This document shows, piece after piece, positions 1 to 11,741 of a stretch of DNA of 64,000 nt. The first letter of the stretch is position 1; every line of letters starts with the position of its first letter. The notes under the pieces are model-generated. The model saw only the letters and a program-made list of their open reading frames with translations, was not told where the DNA came from and made no database searches. The stretch spans positions 34,629,934-34,693,933 of the forward strand of contig NC_045138.2 in the NCBI RefSeq assembly GCF_008831285.2, written 5' to 3'. The stretch comes from Nymphaea colorata (taxonomy: Eukaryota > Streptophyta > Magnoliopsida > Nymphaeales > Nymphaeaceae). The position numbers were made by a program, and so were the translations under genes.

Positions 1-1197
1 GTTCTTCTTTGTATGTTTTATTCACAGCTAATTTTATTCCAAGGTATTGACATGCATTTATGAGTCCATGTTTGAAGCTGATTTGGTATGTGACACAATG
101 GTCTGCTCTCTGTCTTGATATTGCATGTACTTCTGCCTGTTGTAGGTTGTTACTTGGTAAAGGGGTTTTCCCTTTTTAGCACTACTGTGAAATTGTTTGG
201 GAGGAGCATGCAGAAAGACTTGGATAAAACACAGAGTGATTAGAACATGCATGAGGTGCTAAAGGATGATATATGTTGGTGTAAGATCTTGCATTATTAA
301 GTTGTAGTATACTACTTTCTGCCTGCCATTTGTTTTTGTTTGTAAAGAAACCTCTTGGTCCAGCAGTTATCATCACTAGATGGATGTGTAGTGCTTTTTT
401 TTCTGATTCCTGAAGAAAGCATTTTCTTTCTCCTAAATGAGAGGACTTCATGGTTATTGGGTTGGCTCATTCTCTTGTTTAATTTTCCCTTCCTTTTCTG
501 GGTTTATCATGCTGTTGACAGATGCTGTACTGTAAAAATCAGCAAGTCATTTTCCTCAGATATTCCTGATAATTGTTAAAGTTTTGGTTGAGAACATTAG
601 AAAATATAATTTCTCCTAGAGTCCTGAAGCTTTTTGAATGACACTGAGGCTAGGAAAACATTATGACAAAGTATTATCCTTTTAGTATTGCTTGTTTCAT
701 TGAAATATTTTCATCAGAAGAATGCCAGGGACACAATTGCAGAATACATATCCATGCAGCTCAGATGGTCATGGTCTTTCATCCATCATTCAGCTTCTTT
801 GTGATCTGTATCCTCCAATATAGATTATAGACTAGCATGATAAACAATGTGGTTTGTTTGCCTTGGAAAAAAGGTGAGGTATTTGCCTATCACCAACATG
901 CTCATGTGGCCCATCACTTTGTTGCTAGGTACTGGGCTCTGGTTCATGGATCAAGAGTCGCTCCTTGTGAGTGGCCCAACCAGAATAACAGTTTGGGCAT
1001 TTCAGAAAATCTAACTGGCTATATGTGTGTGTATGTACCGTGGAGTGTGAGAAAGAGATACATGTTTAACCAGTGGTACTCTGAGATCGGTTTTACAACG
1101 TTAACATTTTTCACTCGTTTTTCCTGACTCTACGTTATAGATGCGATCTTTACCTTGAAATGATAAAATTATTAATCTATAAAAGCATAATCTTTCT

Positions 1198-1607
1198 AAA
1201 ATGTGTAGATAAAATTTTATAAAATTTAAAAAGCAACGTCTGAATTTTTTCTCTTGTACTCATGTGGCATGTTCAAGCGACATGGTTTTAATGTCTTAAC
1301 ATGCAAATCAAATTTGCGCAGTTCTTTTCCGGATGAGATGAAGGGAATGGCAAATTAAGTCCCAAAATGGGATTGGCTTAACACCCCCACCCCCTTACAC
1401 ACAAATGTGTAGATAAGATTTTATAAACTTTAAAAATCAACGTCTGATTTTTTTCTCTTGTACTCATCTGGCATGTTCAAGCGACATGATCTTAATGTCT
1501 TAACATGCAAATCAAATTTGCGCAGATCTTTTCCGGACGAGATGAAGGGAATGGCAAATTAAGTCCCAAAATGGGATTGGCTTAACACCCCCACCCCCTT
1601 ACACACA
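1198..1607. repeat. 205-bp direct tandem duplication
   Basis: Two adjacent copies, 1198-1402 and 1403-1607, both begin AAATGTGTAGATAA and both end in a run of CACCCCC followed by TTACACAC. They differ by only a few substitutions and a small indel, so the duplication is fairly recent. It lies upstream of the candidate exon at 1848, probably inside an intron of the same gene. Confidence 0.9.
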
Positions 1608-1847
1608 TATATCATTGTCAGATTGTTGCCATTTTCTTATAAAAGAATATTAAAAATGGAAATATCGTGGCTTTTATCCTTTTTTTTAGAACCAACGGTT
1701 TTTAATATGTTTAGTTTTAAGTGGTTTGTTTGAAACAGCAGTAGAAATTGCTAGTTGTTTTAATCTTTGTTAATATTTTACAGCAAAATGAGTGAAAACT
1801 GGAGTTCATAAGTTTCTATTATTTGTTAATATTTTTAATTTTTTTAG

Positions 1848-1931
1848 TTCATGGGATTTTCCCAAGGAAAAGTAGACTTCCTGATTAATGCTTGTGAAGG
1901 CCCTGCATATGGAAACCTGAGACCAATGTTT

Positions 1932-1977
<46 letters not shown>

Positions 1978-3216
1978 CATAGAATTTGGATCAGGATTAG
2001 AACATATTAGATCATTTGGAAGCAGTGCTACTTGTTTATAAGTCCTATATGATGTATTAGATGAGATGGCTAGATGCAAGGTCCCACTATCATAACCAAG
2101 GGGTCTGAAGTCCAAATCTTTTAGGGGCTAACACCGAAAATTTCTCTAATGGAATGAGAAAGAAAAATATTTCAAATACTAGATTTTGACCACCTGAAAT
2201 TAATATTCCCTCTGATACTGGATAGTTTGCGCGTTTGATCTTAAAACCAATGTTATAAAAGGCGTAGCGTATCGCGTATCGGTCGGGCTGACCTATACGC
2301 TGTATCATAACGTATCGTAAACGTAGCGTAGCGTATCGTAAAATTAATTTTTTAATTTTAAAAAATATTTAAAAATCAGAAAAAATAGAAAAAATTTATT
2401 AAAAATCTGAAAAAATAAACAAAAAATAAGAAATCAAGAAAAATATATTCAAATATAAAAAAGATCATCATACATAAGGAACATTCATGTGTGTCAACAA
2501 CGCATGCAAAAATTAGAAATTAGATATTCAAAATAACATAATAAGCATCCATCACAATTTTAAACTTGAAAATTTTATAGAATCTTAAGACTTAGAGTCT
2601 TAGGACTTTGAGTTTTAGGACTTATATTACATCACAATTTTATAAGTTCAAAACATATAGTTATCAACTTATCATCTTTCATGATTTAACGATAATATTT
2701 TCCAAATCGATGAATCCTTGGTTATTTTTTATGAAAATGTGCAAAATCTCTCCCTCCTACGTCTCTTGGAGTCTTTAAATACAAGAAGAGAGAGAGGGAG
2801 GAGTGTTTAAACTTTAAAAAATAAAAATTTTTGTGTTTTAACCCGTATCGTACGATACGGGGTGTATCGCCCGTATCGTACGATACGGCCCCGTATCGCA
2901 CGTATCGTGCGATACGTGTACGATACAGACGCGTATCGTCTTTAAACAGCGTATCGTATAGGTTTTCTTGACCTATACGATACGTATCGTACGATACGCG
3001 TCCGTATCGTACGATACGGATAACATTGCTTAAAACTACTTCAAACTATGTTATTCTTGGGGTTGTTTATAAATGTGAACTTTGTTGTTACAGGTATCAA
3101 TGAAAACTGAAGTCTCGTGGGTTCGAGATATGCTGCGGGGAGATGATGCATATGAAATCAGAGTCAAACTTCTGAAGCAAGTTCCAGAGGAATATCCATA
3201 CAAAGATGATGAATAG
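1848..3216 (+). CDS. 3' end of an unidentified plus-strand gene (last two candidate exons)
   Basis: The last exon is 3094-3216. It follows a CAG acceptor, is open only in the frame starting with GTA, and encodes 40 residues beginning VSMKTEVSWVRDML and ending EEYPYKDDE before a TAG stop. The other two frames stop at once, which supports this reading. A likely preceding exon is 1848-1931, after a T-rich tract and TTTTTAG. It is open only in phase 0 and encodes 28 residues (FMGFSQGKVDFLINACEGP and so on). Its donor at 1932 (GTGATA) is weak, but the phase matches the last exon. The intron between them, about 1.16 kb, holds a (TA)n microsatellite and a complete MITE. Earlier exons were not found in 1-1847. 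The product is hydrophilic and I do not recognise it. The last exon is fairly secure; the exon at 1848 is tentative. Confidence 0.42.
1935..1974. repeat. (TA)n microsatellite
   Basis: About 20 uninterrupted TA units sit directly after the tentative exon at 1848-1931, inside the intron that precedes the last exon of the unidentified gene. Confidence 0.9.
2248..3028. mobile_element. Non-autonomous hAT-like MITE built from CGTATCG palindromes
   Basis: The element has 9-bp terminal inverted repeats (CAATGTTAT at 2248-2256, ATAACATTG at 3020-3028). It is flanked by a perfect 8-bp direct repeat CTTAAAAC at 2240-2247 and 3029-3036, read as the target-site duplication. Both subterminal parts are packed with variants of the palindrome CGTATCGTACGATACG, giving large hairpin potential. 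The middle (2340-2830) is A/T-rich and has no transposase frame. An 8-bp duplication is typical of hAT elements; the class assignment is inference from that length. The element sits in an intron, its right end 65 bp before the acceptor of the last exon at 3094. Confidence 0.85.
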
Positions 3217-3983
3217 CTCTGCATACTGCAGGTGCTTGTTTTTTTCATGTTTTTGCAGTGATTCAAATTCTATGTTTCTTTAGTTTGAGATTGAACAAAA
3301 AACGCCATCTAGGATGATATGATGACTATCTTAAAGTTATCTTTTCTGTATTTTACAAGGGCCACGTTTACTGTCAGCATTGAAAATCGCTTCAGAATGT
3401 GATAAGAATTCTTATGTTGAATTCCTTCTAAAGGATAAAATTGTATTTAGGTATCAGCAAATTCCTGTATAATTTTACCTTTTCTTTGTGGGCAGGCACT
3501 GTGCTTTTTTGATGTGAACTGCAGACCAAAAAACCAAATAGCTGTACTTACTCTTGCTTTCATCTTTATCAGTATGCCTTTAAAGCATCCTTGTTTCGAC
3601 AGGAACTGTGGCATACTGCCAAGTGTAACTTACTGGTCAAACCTGTCTCATGGAAATTGTAGGCATACCATTTTATAGGCAGCCATCGAAGAGATTTATT
3701 ACAGGTGTGGATGGTCATGAATTCTGAAGGACAGTGTCCTCTAATACAAGTAGACAAATTGTAAGGTTGTATCTGCTTGGCGATTGTGTTTCCTTTGTTG
3801 ATCCAGTCATGTTCAAGCTTTTTGCTTTGATCATTCACAGATTGGAGCAAGTAATTTCTATCTGATGTATTTCTGCCTGCCGAGGGATGTTCATAAGTGG
3901 TCTGGCATGGCTTGCATCAAAGGCAGATGCAACCACGAGCTTTTTTTACCTTCACATCAAAGCTTTTTTTTCTCCTCTCCTCC

Positions 3984-4014
<31 letters not shown>

Positions 4015-5081
4015 TTATTTTAATTGCATGGAATGTGGTTGCATCTGTACTTGTTTATTTCATGACAAGCAAATGAGAAAAGCATATAATTCTTCAGATG
4101 GAACTTTCCATTAGGTTCCTGTGTTTCATAATAGATACATGCATGGGAGGGATTAAACTTGTAGGTGGTGACGAATTCATTAGAGTACTTCCCAAATCCT
4201 GCACTCGGACTCTGTTGGAAAATGTATACTATTTATGTACATGTATATTTCTACGCAAAGGTGCGCATTAAGTGGCCTTTCGTCTATATGTAATCACCAG
4301 CTTTACATGTCATGTCCCTTAATGGAAAGGTTAGCTCTAGTTGACATTGTATCTCTAAATGGTCTTCCTCTATTAGGCTTATGATTAGGTAAATGGGCCG
4401 CGGTAGCGCTTACGGGACTTTTAGCAACACGGGTTTGAGTTTGTCTCCTCTTCGATTATAAATCTTTTCGCATCTAGTACGTAGCGTTTGTATGATGATT
4501 GCCACCTCCCTGTATACTGATTTCTTAGTAGAGTTACCCATGAACTTTTTTTTCCGTCTCGAAAATTAGGCGTCGTCACCCTATCGTGGAATCTTCTCTT
4601 CAGTCCAACGAGTGTTAAACTGGAGCGGGTGATTGATGATGGCCTTGTTCCTGCTCATTGGTACTCATTGCAGCAAATGGCTCGGGACCGCTGGCGTCGA
4701 TCCCCAAGTCACTGTGATCCTATGATGAGTGGGTTTGCGGACCTTTAACCCCGGCCCTTCTCCTTGCCTAGAGGACGAACCTCTTTTGTTTTGTCAACTT
4801 TCGTTATTATTTCTCTCGTCTTACCAGCTTAACACGCTGGGCTGTGCTGCTCGTGAACCAGGGCAAGGCAGTCCGAGCTTGGCTTTGAGCTCTGTCGTTC
4901 TGTTCGAGCTCAGGTACTCGCCATGCAAGCTCGAGGTGGCTCACGCCTCGAGCTTTTTGATACCTCCAGGAGCCTAAGTTGGTGAGGCCTGGTTCTGTGG
5001 GGTTGGTGCGGTCTCCTGCAGGATTCCAGGTGCTGTAATCGAGCTCTCGTAGCAGGGTCAATTTACTTCTTCCCGCATCAA
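3217..5081. other. Intergenic stretch without a supportable gene
   Basis: The first part is the probable 3' UTR and downstream flank of the unidentified gene. It contains an (AT)n microsatellite at about 3985-4010. From about 4380 the base composition becomes more GC-rich and several short frames overlap on both strands. None shows a recognisable domain, start context or splice structure. The change in composition could mark an old insertion, but no ends or repeats were found to prove it. Confidence 0.4.
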
Positions 5082-5273
5082 TTAATTCGGGCTGTTGGAA
5101 ATGGGGGATGGGAACGTTGTGAGGGTGCTTGCCGTCCATGGGCTGTCCATTGCTGCAAACTCCAACCATCGGCGCCCTTGTACGCGTGGCAAATAAATGT
5201 ATGAGAATGAGAGGAGGGCCATAAGACCCAAAAGCAAAGCGCTGCTGCCACCCAAGCACAGGCACTTTTTCAT
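5082..5273 (-). CDS. Candidate small secreted peptide precursor (unrecognised)
   Basis: This single-exon frame encodes 63 residues. The N-terminus has a basic start (MKKC), then a hydrophobic stretch of about 20 residues (LLLGLMALLSFSYIYL), then RVQGRR, which could be a cleavage area. The remaining 30 residues are rich in S, T and P and end TTFPSPISNSPN. That layout resembles plant signalling peptide precursors. However, the C-terminus does not match the CLE, CEP, IDA, PIP or GOLVEN motifs as I know them. A TATA-like sequence lies about 215 bp upstream on the same strand. Most short frames in this window are chance, so this stays a weak candidate. Confidence 0.2.
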   Translation of the reverse strand: MKKCLCLGGSSALLLGLMALLSFSYIYLPRVQGRRWLEFAAMDSPWTASTLTTFPSPISNSPN

Positions 5274-5486
5274 TTTAGTTGAGCGTTCAAAGGCATCCTC
5301 CCGATGGCTTCCATTTTGATTTTTCTTTCGGGTGGTGGGGGACTCCCATGATCATATTGGTCTCCCGACGACTTCCAAGTGGACGCGCCCGGACAGCCAC
5401 CATGTGCCCACCGCCACCTCTTGCCTTTGGATGACGACGACATTTTCTGGTCAAACTGACAAACTGGGCAGAACATGATTACCCAA

Positions 5487-5495
5487 TTATATATA
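5487..5495 (-). promoter_or_regulatory. TATA-like box upstream of the small secreted peptide candidate
   Basis: The minus strand reads TATATATAA about 215 bp before the ATG at 5273. It fits a core promoter with a leader of about 190 nt, but AT-rich hexamers are common in this window, so the support is weak. Confidence 0.2.
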
Positions 5496-8400
5496 GCTAA
5501 ACGAAATACGGTGACGATATCCTATAAAGCAAACAGGAAAAATATCCATCCGAGACCAAATTTATCCCTTCAGTCAAGTGAGACATGACATGAATGTCTG
5601 TATGAGTTTAATTAAAAGGAATATTAATTTAAACATATGTATGCATATATATACCCCCACGCTCAACCTTATACAACGGTATATATATCTACTGTCAAGG
5701 TCAGGGGTTACTTAATATTAGGTTACCTGCAAAAAAGGAATATGGATTTGGTCCTTGTAAGAAAGAAGGGGACCTCATTTATCAGCGATCGTCTTCTCCA
5801 CTGGCGACGCCCAGTTGTTGGACATTTGGCCGCAAAGGGTGTGGCCGGTCTGCAGCAAAGATAACCGATCCATCTCGCACCACTCATGGCCTATCCGCAG
5901 GCCCTGCCTCAATAATTGCGCGCACATGCATCTGTTTGAGCTAATGACAAGTCCCTTTGTATCATGTACCAAAATAATCTTGCTTGCTTGCTTGCTTCAT
6001 GATTGGGAAGGCCCCTCCCCGTCTGTACCCAATGAAGGTGACTTGATGGCAGGGATATCATAAGTCCCGAATCATTGGGCATGACATCACCACATGTGCC
6101 ATATGTTTCCCTACCTTGAACAATAGTTTCAAACTGATTTGCGGAGAGGAAAGCTAGTTCTGCAGTGGGTCTTTTTTTTTCCCTTTCCTTTTATGGGGGA
6201 AATTCTGGACCACAGAAATTAACAACTTTTTGACCGAATATTGCCTGATCTAACCTTTCCTAGAAGCACCGTCCCTATACTTGGAGCCGGAACGGAATTG
6301 CAGATCATATGCGCGTATTTCTATTTCTAAAAGCATTTGGTAAACATATACACAGTCTCCGCACTCTTAGCATGCTTATCACAAGAATCTCCGAATCACA
6401 CTTTAGCCTTGAGACCGGCTAAAAGCTTTTAGGGTTAGCAGCAATGGAAAAATGAAAATACATGTATACGCAATTATCTAAAACAATTGTTTGGTTTAAT
6501 AATCAAGAAGTAGCTGATTAAGACCAACTCCTAAAAGAAGCGTGAAGTCGCGCGACTATTAATGAATGCAACGCATGTTTATGCCCGGAAGTTGTCTTGC
6601 AGCAATGCCATAATAATGCTTCTTTTCAAGAACTTCCTCTCGACATATATTGATGTTGAACTAGATAGATTCGCGGACTGAACGACCAACCCCTCCATCT
6701 TGATGAAACTCTTAATACTTTTTTCCCGCTTCCAGGATGAGTTTGGAACAAATAGCTTGTTGTTTCTATTTGTCTAGGCATCGCCAATTTGCGATCGCAC
6801 AACTGTGAGCCGGGTCCACATCTTTCATCGTTTATCGGTGCAGAATGCCAGTTGCCAATTTGCAAAAATATTCCTGCCAAATCTGTCCCTCCAATTTGTT
6901 TTACAAAACGCCGAGAGTATCCAAGTGGCCATCCCAGAGCTTCCGAACATCCTTGACAATTTATAGTGATATTGGTGCGAGTGGGCATGCACATAAACTC
7001 GACGGCACATAGGTGTATTATAATTATTATTAAGGAGTTTAACAAGGAAGAATGAGGCAGACCATACGGCGAATGGCTATGTTCAATCTCCATGTGCTCT
7101 CGCTCGTTAATTACTCTTCATCTTACTTTGGAACTGCAAGTGTGTAAAAGAGTCATCACCGACTCTTTTGGAAGAGTCATGCAGGCTTTGAGCCCTTCTT
7201 TGAATGTCGGTGCTCAAAAAGACTAAAACTAAAAATAAAATACATAATTAGAATGTGGTGGAACTGGAGTATGAGAGTTTCATGCAAAGGCGTTGAGTAC
7301 TTGGGTGAGCCTGTTGAGGTGAGTTCTTGTCCCTCACCTTTGTCAGTTTCATCTTGACAAATAATATGCAAGCATATTATTTAAATGTACTTGGTGCATT
7401 TACATCATCATTTGTTTAGATCATTTTGTGAACTTTGTTGGTTTGGTGATTAAGTATATTTTGTCAAGTTTATTATTAAAACTGTTTTTGGACACTTGGA
7501 TTTTCATTGCATAAGTTATTCGGGTTTGAATCTAAATTATATCTAGGGCCCATAGTTTCACATACAAAGTTGGGCCGTGCAAGCACTGGAAGAATTATTG
7601 CATATATAACATGAGCATTTCTCTTTTCCATACTAATTCTGCGCGCAGTTCTTGTTTTTCTCTTTCTTTATGTGAGGCTGAGGACTTGCGCCCTAGAATG
7701 GTGGCGGGACATCGATCCTATCGGCTGGTTTCAATCTCCATATCAAACGAGACCCTCTCCCTCTAATACCTAAGTTCGCGGTGCGGATGAGACCCACAGA
7801 AATGATTGAATAATGATCATCGTTTATATGTGATATATATAATTGATTGAGCAACAATCCGCTTTAATGTGAACCACTAGAAGTTGACATCTATAGAGGA
7901 GTTTAATCGAAACGAGAGGTCATCGTGAAGGCGTAAAAGTTTGTTATCGAATTGTTTGCGGATTAGTTCTTAGCTTCTTGTCAAATCTTCAGCCACCTGC
8001 ACTGACGTCAGTCATATCTAGGACATGATTGAATTCGATCTACAAAAAGGCAGTCGTACACATCCTTGTAGATAAGTTTTTACGCATCCAAGGATCCTCC
8101 TTGCGCAGACCGAAAGTGGCAATAAAGTATGAGAGAAAGTACTGGCTGGATAGCACCTCTAGAACGCCCACCATGCAGTACTGGAGGCAACGTCAGTGCT
8201 ATGGTTGATCAATTAAAATCTCAGGCTAGATGAATTTGCACCGACTACGTGAGCACAGCAGTTGGCCAGAACCACTGCGGACGCAATGAAGGATCATGGT
8301 GGGCTGCCTTCACATTAATCAATAATGAATACGAACCCTCGACACTGCATATGCACGTGAGGCAGGAGGTAAGGCGCTCATTAGTCCTTTTCGGAGGTGA

Positions 8401-9180
8401 TTTTCTACAGTACTGCGTGAAGTTGGTCGGCGCAAGATCGTGTTCAAAGTATGTAGGCGGTAGGCACTCGATTTAATGGAAGAAGATGAGCCAAAAATAA
8501 TGATGGGCCACTTTAGTTCTTCAAAACTGTGATTACGATTGAAGATGATGGGCATTGACCACTGATTCTATGACGTGTTTCAATTATTGATGAATACATT
8601 TTCTCCAGAACACGCAAGATGGGATTCTAGCTAACCAGTTGATAGAGATGGATGATACCATCTACATGCAAACGATCAATCATTAATTTGAGAACGAATC
8701 CATAAAGTAGAATTTTCTTTGATATGTAGATTTGAAATCATTGAACTGCCGGTCGGATCAATGTTTCGTGCACATGGGCCACAGTCAACCAAATGGGAGG
8801 TCCTTTCTTCTTCTTCTTCTTTTCTTTCTCTTCTTCGTTCTCCACCCCCGCCCTCCTCCCCAGAGAAACAAAAAAAAAAACACGCACCAAGGCTACACCG
8901 GTTGGTTTTCTTCTGGCCTTGAGGTAGAAAGCGCTCTTGTTAGACATGAACTTCAGGGTTTCGGGACTGCAGCTGGTAGCAAAATCGGCGAGGAGACGCA
9001 AAAGAGGGAACCGCATGAAAACATTTTTTATTTTGTTATTTCCAGAGAAATGATTAACATTATATAGCAATTTAACTCAGACAATATATAATTAATGGCG
9101 TTACACAGGCAATTGTATGGCCATTTATCTCTAACTTGCCGCATGTCTTCGTATTACGTACACAACCCTTTATGTATAAG
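5496..9180. other. Intergenic stretch without a supportable gene
   Basis: Only short overlapping frames on both strands, low-complexity tracts such as (TTGC)5 near 5983 and poly-T near 6172, and CT-rich runs near 8805-8850 are visible. No domain, splice-consistent exon pair, tRNA or known microRNA was recognised. Confidence 0.45.
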
Positions 9181-9219
9181 AACCTATATTACCTACGGTA
9201 TGATCGTGTCATTCTAGTC

Positions 9220-9258
<39 letters not shown>

Positions 9259-9289
9259 TGACACGATCATACCATAGGTAATATAGGTT
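9181..9289. repeat. Near-perfect inverted repeat with (TA)n loop
   Basis: The left arm 9181-9216 begins AACCTATATTACCTACGG. The right arm 9254-9289 is its reverse complement with one difference (C versus T), giving 35 of 36 paired positions. The loop is mostly (TA)n. A transcript would fold into a long hairpin, and cruciform extrusion in DNA is possible. No target-site duplication was found at the outer ends. It could be a foldback MITE or a locally formed palindrome. Confidence 0.9.
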
Positions 9290-11580
9290 TACAGGTATAC
9301 CATCGTGTCCTGATAGTTCCATCAGCACATAGCTTTGTAGAAGGCTAAGTAAACTTAACTATAACCACAATTAACTTCCTGATGTAGCCAAATGATGACC
9401 GTACATTGGGAACTACTTTAATCTAGATGAGTTGGTGTTAGCTCTAAAATGCATGTCTTTATCCTCAAGGCATATTTCTTTATCGGGGAAATCAGAAACT
9501 TAAGAATCAAAGGTGGGCCGGGTTTGATGCAGACCTTGCACCCCTCGCATCAAAGATGGATGTCGATGCAAATACCAACGAAATTAGGCCACGATGCACA
9601 TTTAATAGGTGTGATTTTGGTTATTATCAAAAGATTTGCTTGATTTTGAAGAATACTTACCCAGAAATTTAATTAAAAAGGTTGGAAATTATAAAATGGA
9701 ACCCCCCGGAGCTTTAAAGTGCGGGCGCCAGCTGCTTTTTTCCAAGACGATATATATCTGCATGCAATCGTATATTAGTCACCAGCATGCAAGACCATGT
9801 ATATGTATGGTCGTCGCCTCATCTATAATCTCTACACTGTTCATCACCGGCGGATTGCGATAAGAACCAGATATTGCTAGTTGCTAGGATGAGGCTCCAC
9901 CAGGAAGTGATAACTACAAGAAAAAGGATACTCGAGGTGTTCAACTCAGGCTGAGCGGCACCATTCCCTTTCCGTACTCGTGAAAATAACTTGAGTTCAT
10001 GATTGACCTTTCCTGTACACCTTTTCTTCTGCCAGTTTAGTTTGGCATGGTTCAGCTGCTTTCCAAGCACAAGAGAAGACTTGGAGTCGTGCACCTTGCG
10101 CATATATATACGTACAGGGACACACACACGCACAAACGCACCCCCCTTCCCTCCTCCCCCCCCCCCCCCCCACACACACACACACACACACACATATATA
10201 GGTTTCTCATTTTGCTTTGGGAATTCTGCAATTATAGTGATGAGCATAAGAGATCAAGAGACCTTCACTGTTGTGTCCTTGAGTATTTTATTGCTGGATT
10301 CTGTTGATTGGATTGCTTCATGAGATAATGCTATATGATCTACATTTCTTTCGTGTGTAATAGGAGTTGGATGGCTAATACAAGTAGGCTAGTTTCCAGT
10401 AGCAACTGGAGCCGTCGACGGATCTAGTGGATGAAACTCGTCGGTCCAAGGCACTGCCCCTAGGTCGTTTTCAGAAAGAAGAGTGTCAGCGAGAGCATGC
10501 AACAGACGAAGCAGTGCAGTACAAGTTGATCCACATTATGCAAAATAATAAGAGAACAAAAAAATAATTAATTGAGAATAATGTTCATCCTAGCAAGTTT
10601 ACCAGGGGGGGGAGTTGAATTCATGTAAATCAAAAACACCCAAGTGGATTATTTTTCCCAGTCATGTCAACACGGGACTAAATTAGCGTTCAGTGAATTT
10701 ATCTTCAATTTGTTGAATAAGTTGCAGCAATTACATGACACGTTTTTTTTCTCTCTACTTAGTAACTTTTTCAAGCTCCAACATCTCTACGGTATACAAT
10801 TCTCGGAACAGAACAGTTGGTTCATCTGCCTTCTTTTGTCTCGTGGGCTAGCTGGTCTGATGGTAATGAAGCCTGTGCAGCTGATCATAAGATATTCCAA
10901 TGTAAAGTTGAAGTTCATTCATGGCTAGAGGTACGATTGTAGAGGGGCGTGTATTTCTTATTTATTTTATAAATTCCAGGATCATTTAATAACCTCATTG
11001 TATAAAATCTGATCTGCATATTGAACCATTTTGTGATTTTTTAGTCTTATAGTTTTATAAGCCATTTAAACAGATCCCAATAATTGGATTCACCAAAACA
11101 AACTTACGGACAGTAAAAAATTTTAGACAATGCGCTGAACAATACATTTTGATTTCCATACGTATCTATCCTTAAGGAAATGAGTTCTCTCAGTTCGACA
11201 ATGAAACTGCTTTTTTTCAATCTAATTTTTTCTTTCCCCTTTTTATCGTTTTCACATTTTTTTTTTCCTTGTATAGATACCATTCCGACCATCGGACTAG
11301 TGACTCTTGGAGATAAAAAGAAATGTACAATATTGTAAAGAGAAAGATGTGAGGGGGGAGAAGCAAGCAAGAGCCGCAGGACTGTCAATTTCGAGTCTGA
11401 AATAGACTTGGGATCCCAATAGACACAACACTGTTCATTGTCAGTCTGAAATAGACTTGGGATTCGAACCGACGGACGGATGAGGCTTTGCAGTCTGCCG
11501 TGAGTACCAGAGCAGATGGTTGGCCACCGTTTCATCTTTATCAGCCACTTGGTGCTGCTGCAAGGAGGGACAACTTCCCC
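9290..11580. other. Intergenic stretch with C16/(CA)n low-complexity tract
   Basis: A run of 16 C at 10156-10171 is followed by (CA)n at 10172-10194 and a short TATATA. The repeats open long frames on both strands that are clearly artefacts. A 21-bp sequence beginning AGTCTGAAATAGACTT occurs at 11392-11412 and again at 11444-11464. No gene is supported. Confidence 0.5.
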
Positions 11581-11741
11581 CTTCGTTTTAGTTCCAACTT
11601 GATGCACATTTTACAAGGACGTGCTTCGCTGGAACTCTGCCTTCGTTCTGGTTCCAACTCGACGCACATCTTACAAGGATTTGTGGTTCCAAATTGTTGC
11701 ACATTTTACAAGGATTTGCTTGACTGGAAATTGGCGACCGA
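11581..11741. repeat. Degenerate tandem repeat of about 60 bp, three copies
   Basis: Copies begin near 11581, 11641 and 11685. Each carries GTTCCAACTTGATGCACATT or a close variant, followed by TTACAAGGA. The second copy is shortened. The flanking CTTCGTT motif is shared by the first two copies only. Confidence 0.75.

Noticed and set aside
2248-3028. The CGTATCG-rich block as a CRISPR array or satellite
   Set aside because: Spacing is irregular, units are palindromic and degenerate, and perfect target-site duplication plus terminal inverted repeats identify a transposon. CRISPR arrays are not expected in plant nuclear DNA.
4807-5265. 152-residue minus-strand frame
   Set aside because: No recognisable domain, overlaps other frames on both strands in a GC-richer patch, and no promoter or splice structure supports it.
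9819-10323. Several overlapping frames of 64-142 residues on both strands
   Set aside because: They are created by the C16/(CA)n microsatellite and contain runs of HTHTHT or CVCVCV with no domain.
11461-11475. GATTCGAACCGACGG, resembling the T-arm complement of a tRNA
   Set aside because: No acceptor stem, anticodon arm or D arm could be built around it on either strand.
11104-11607. 167-residue minus-strand frame
   Set aside because: It spans low-complexity and locally repeated DNA, shows no domain, and has no partner exons.
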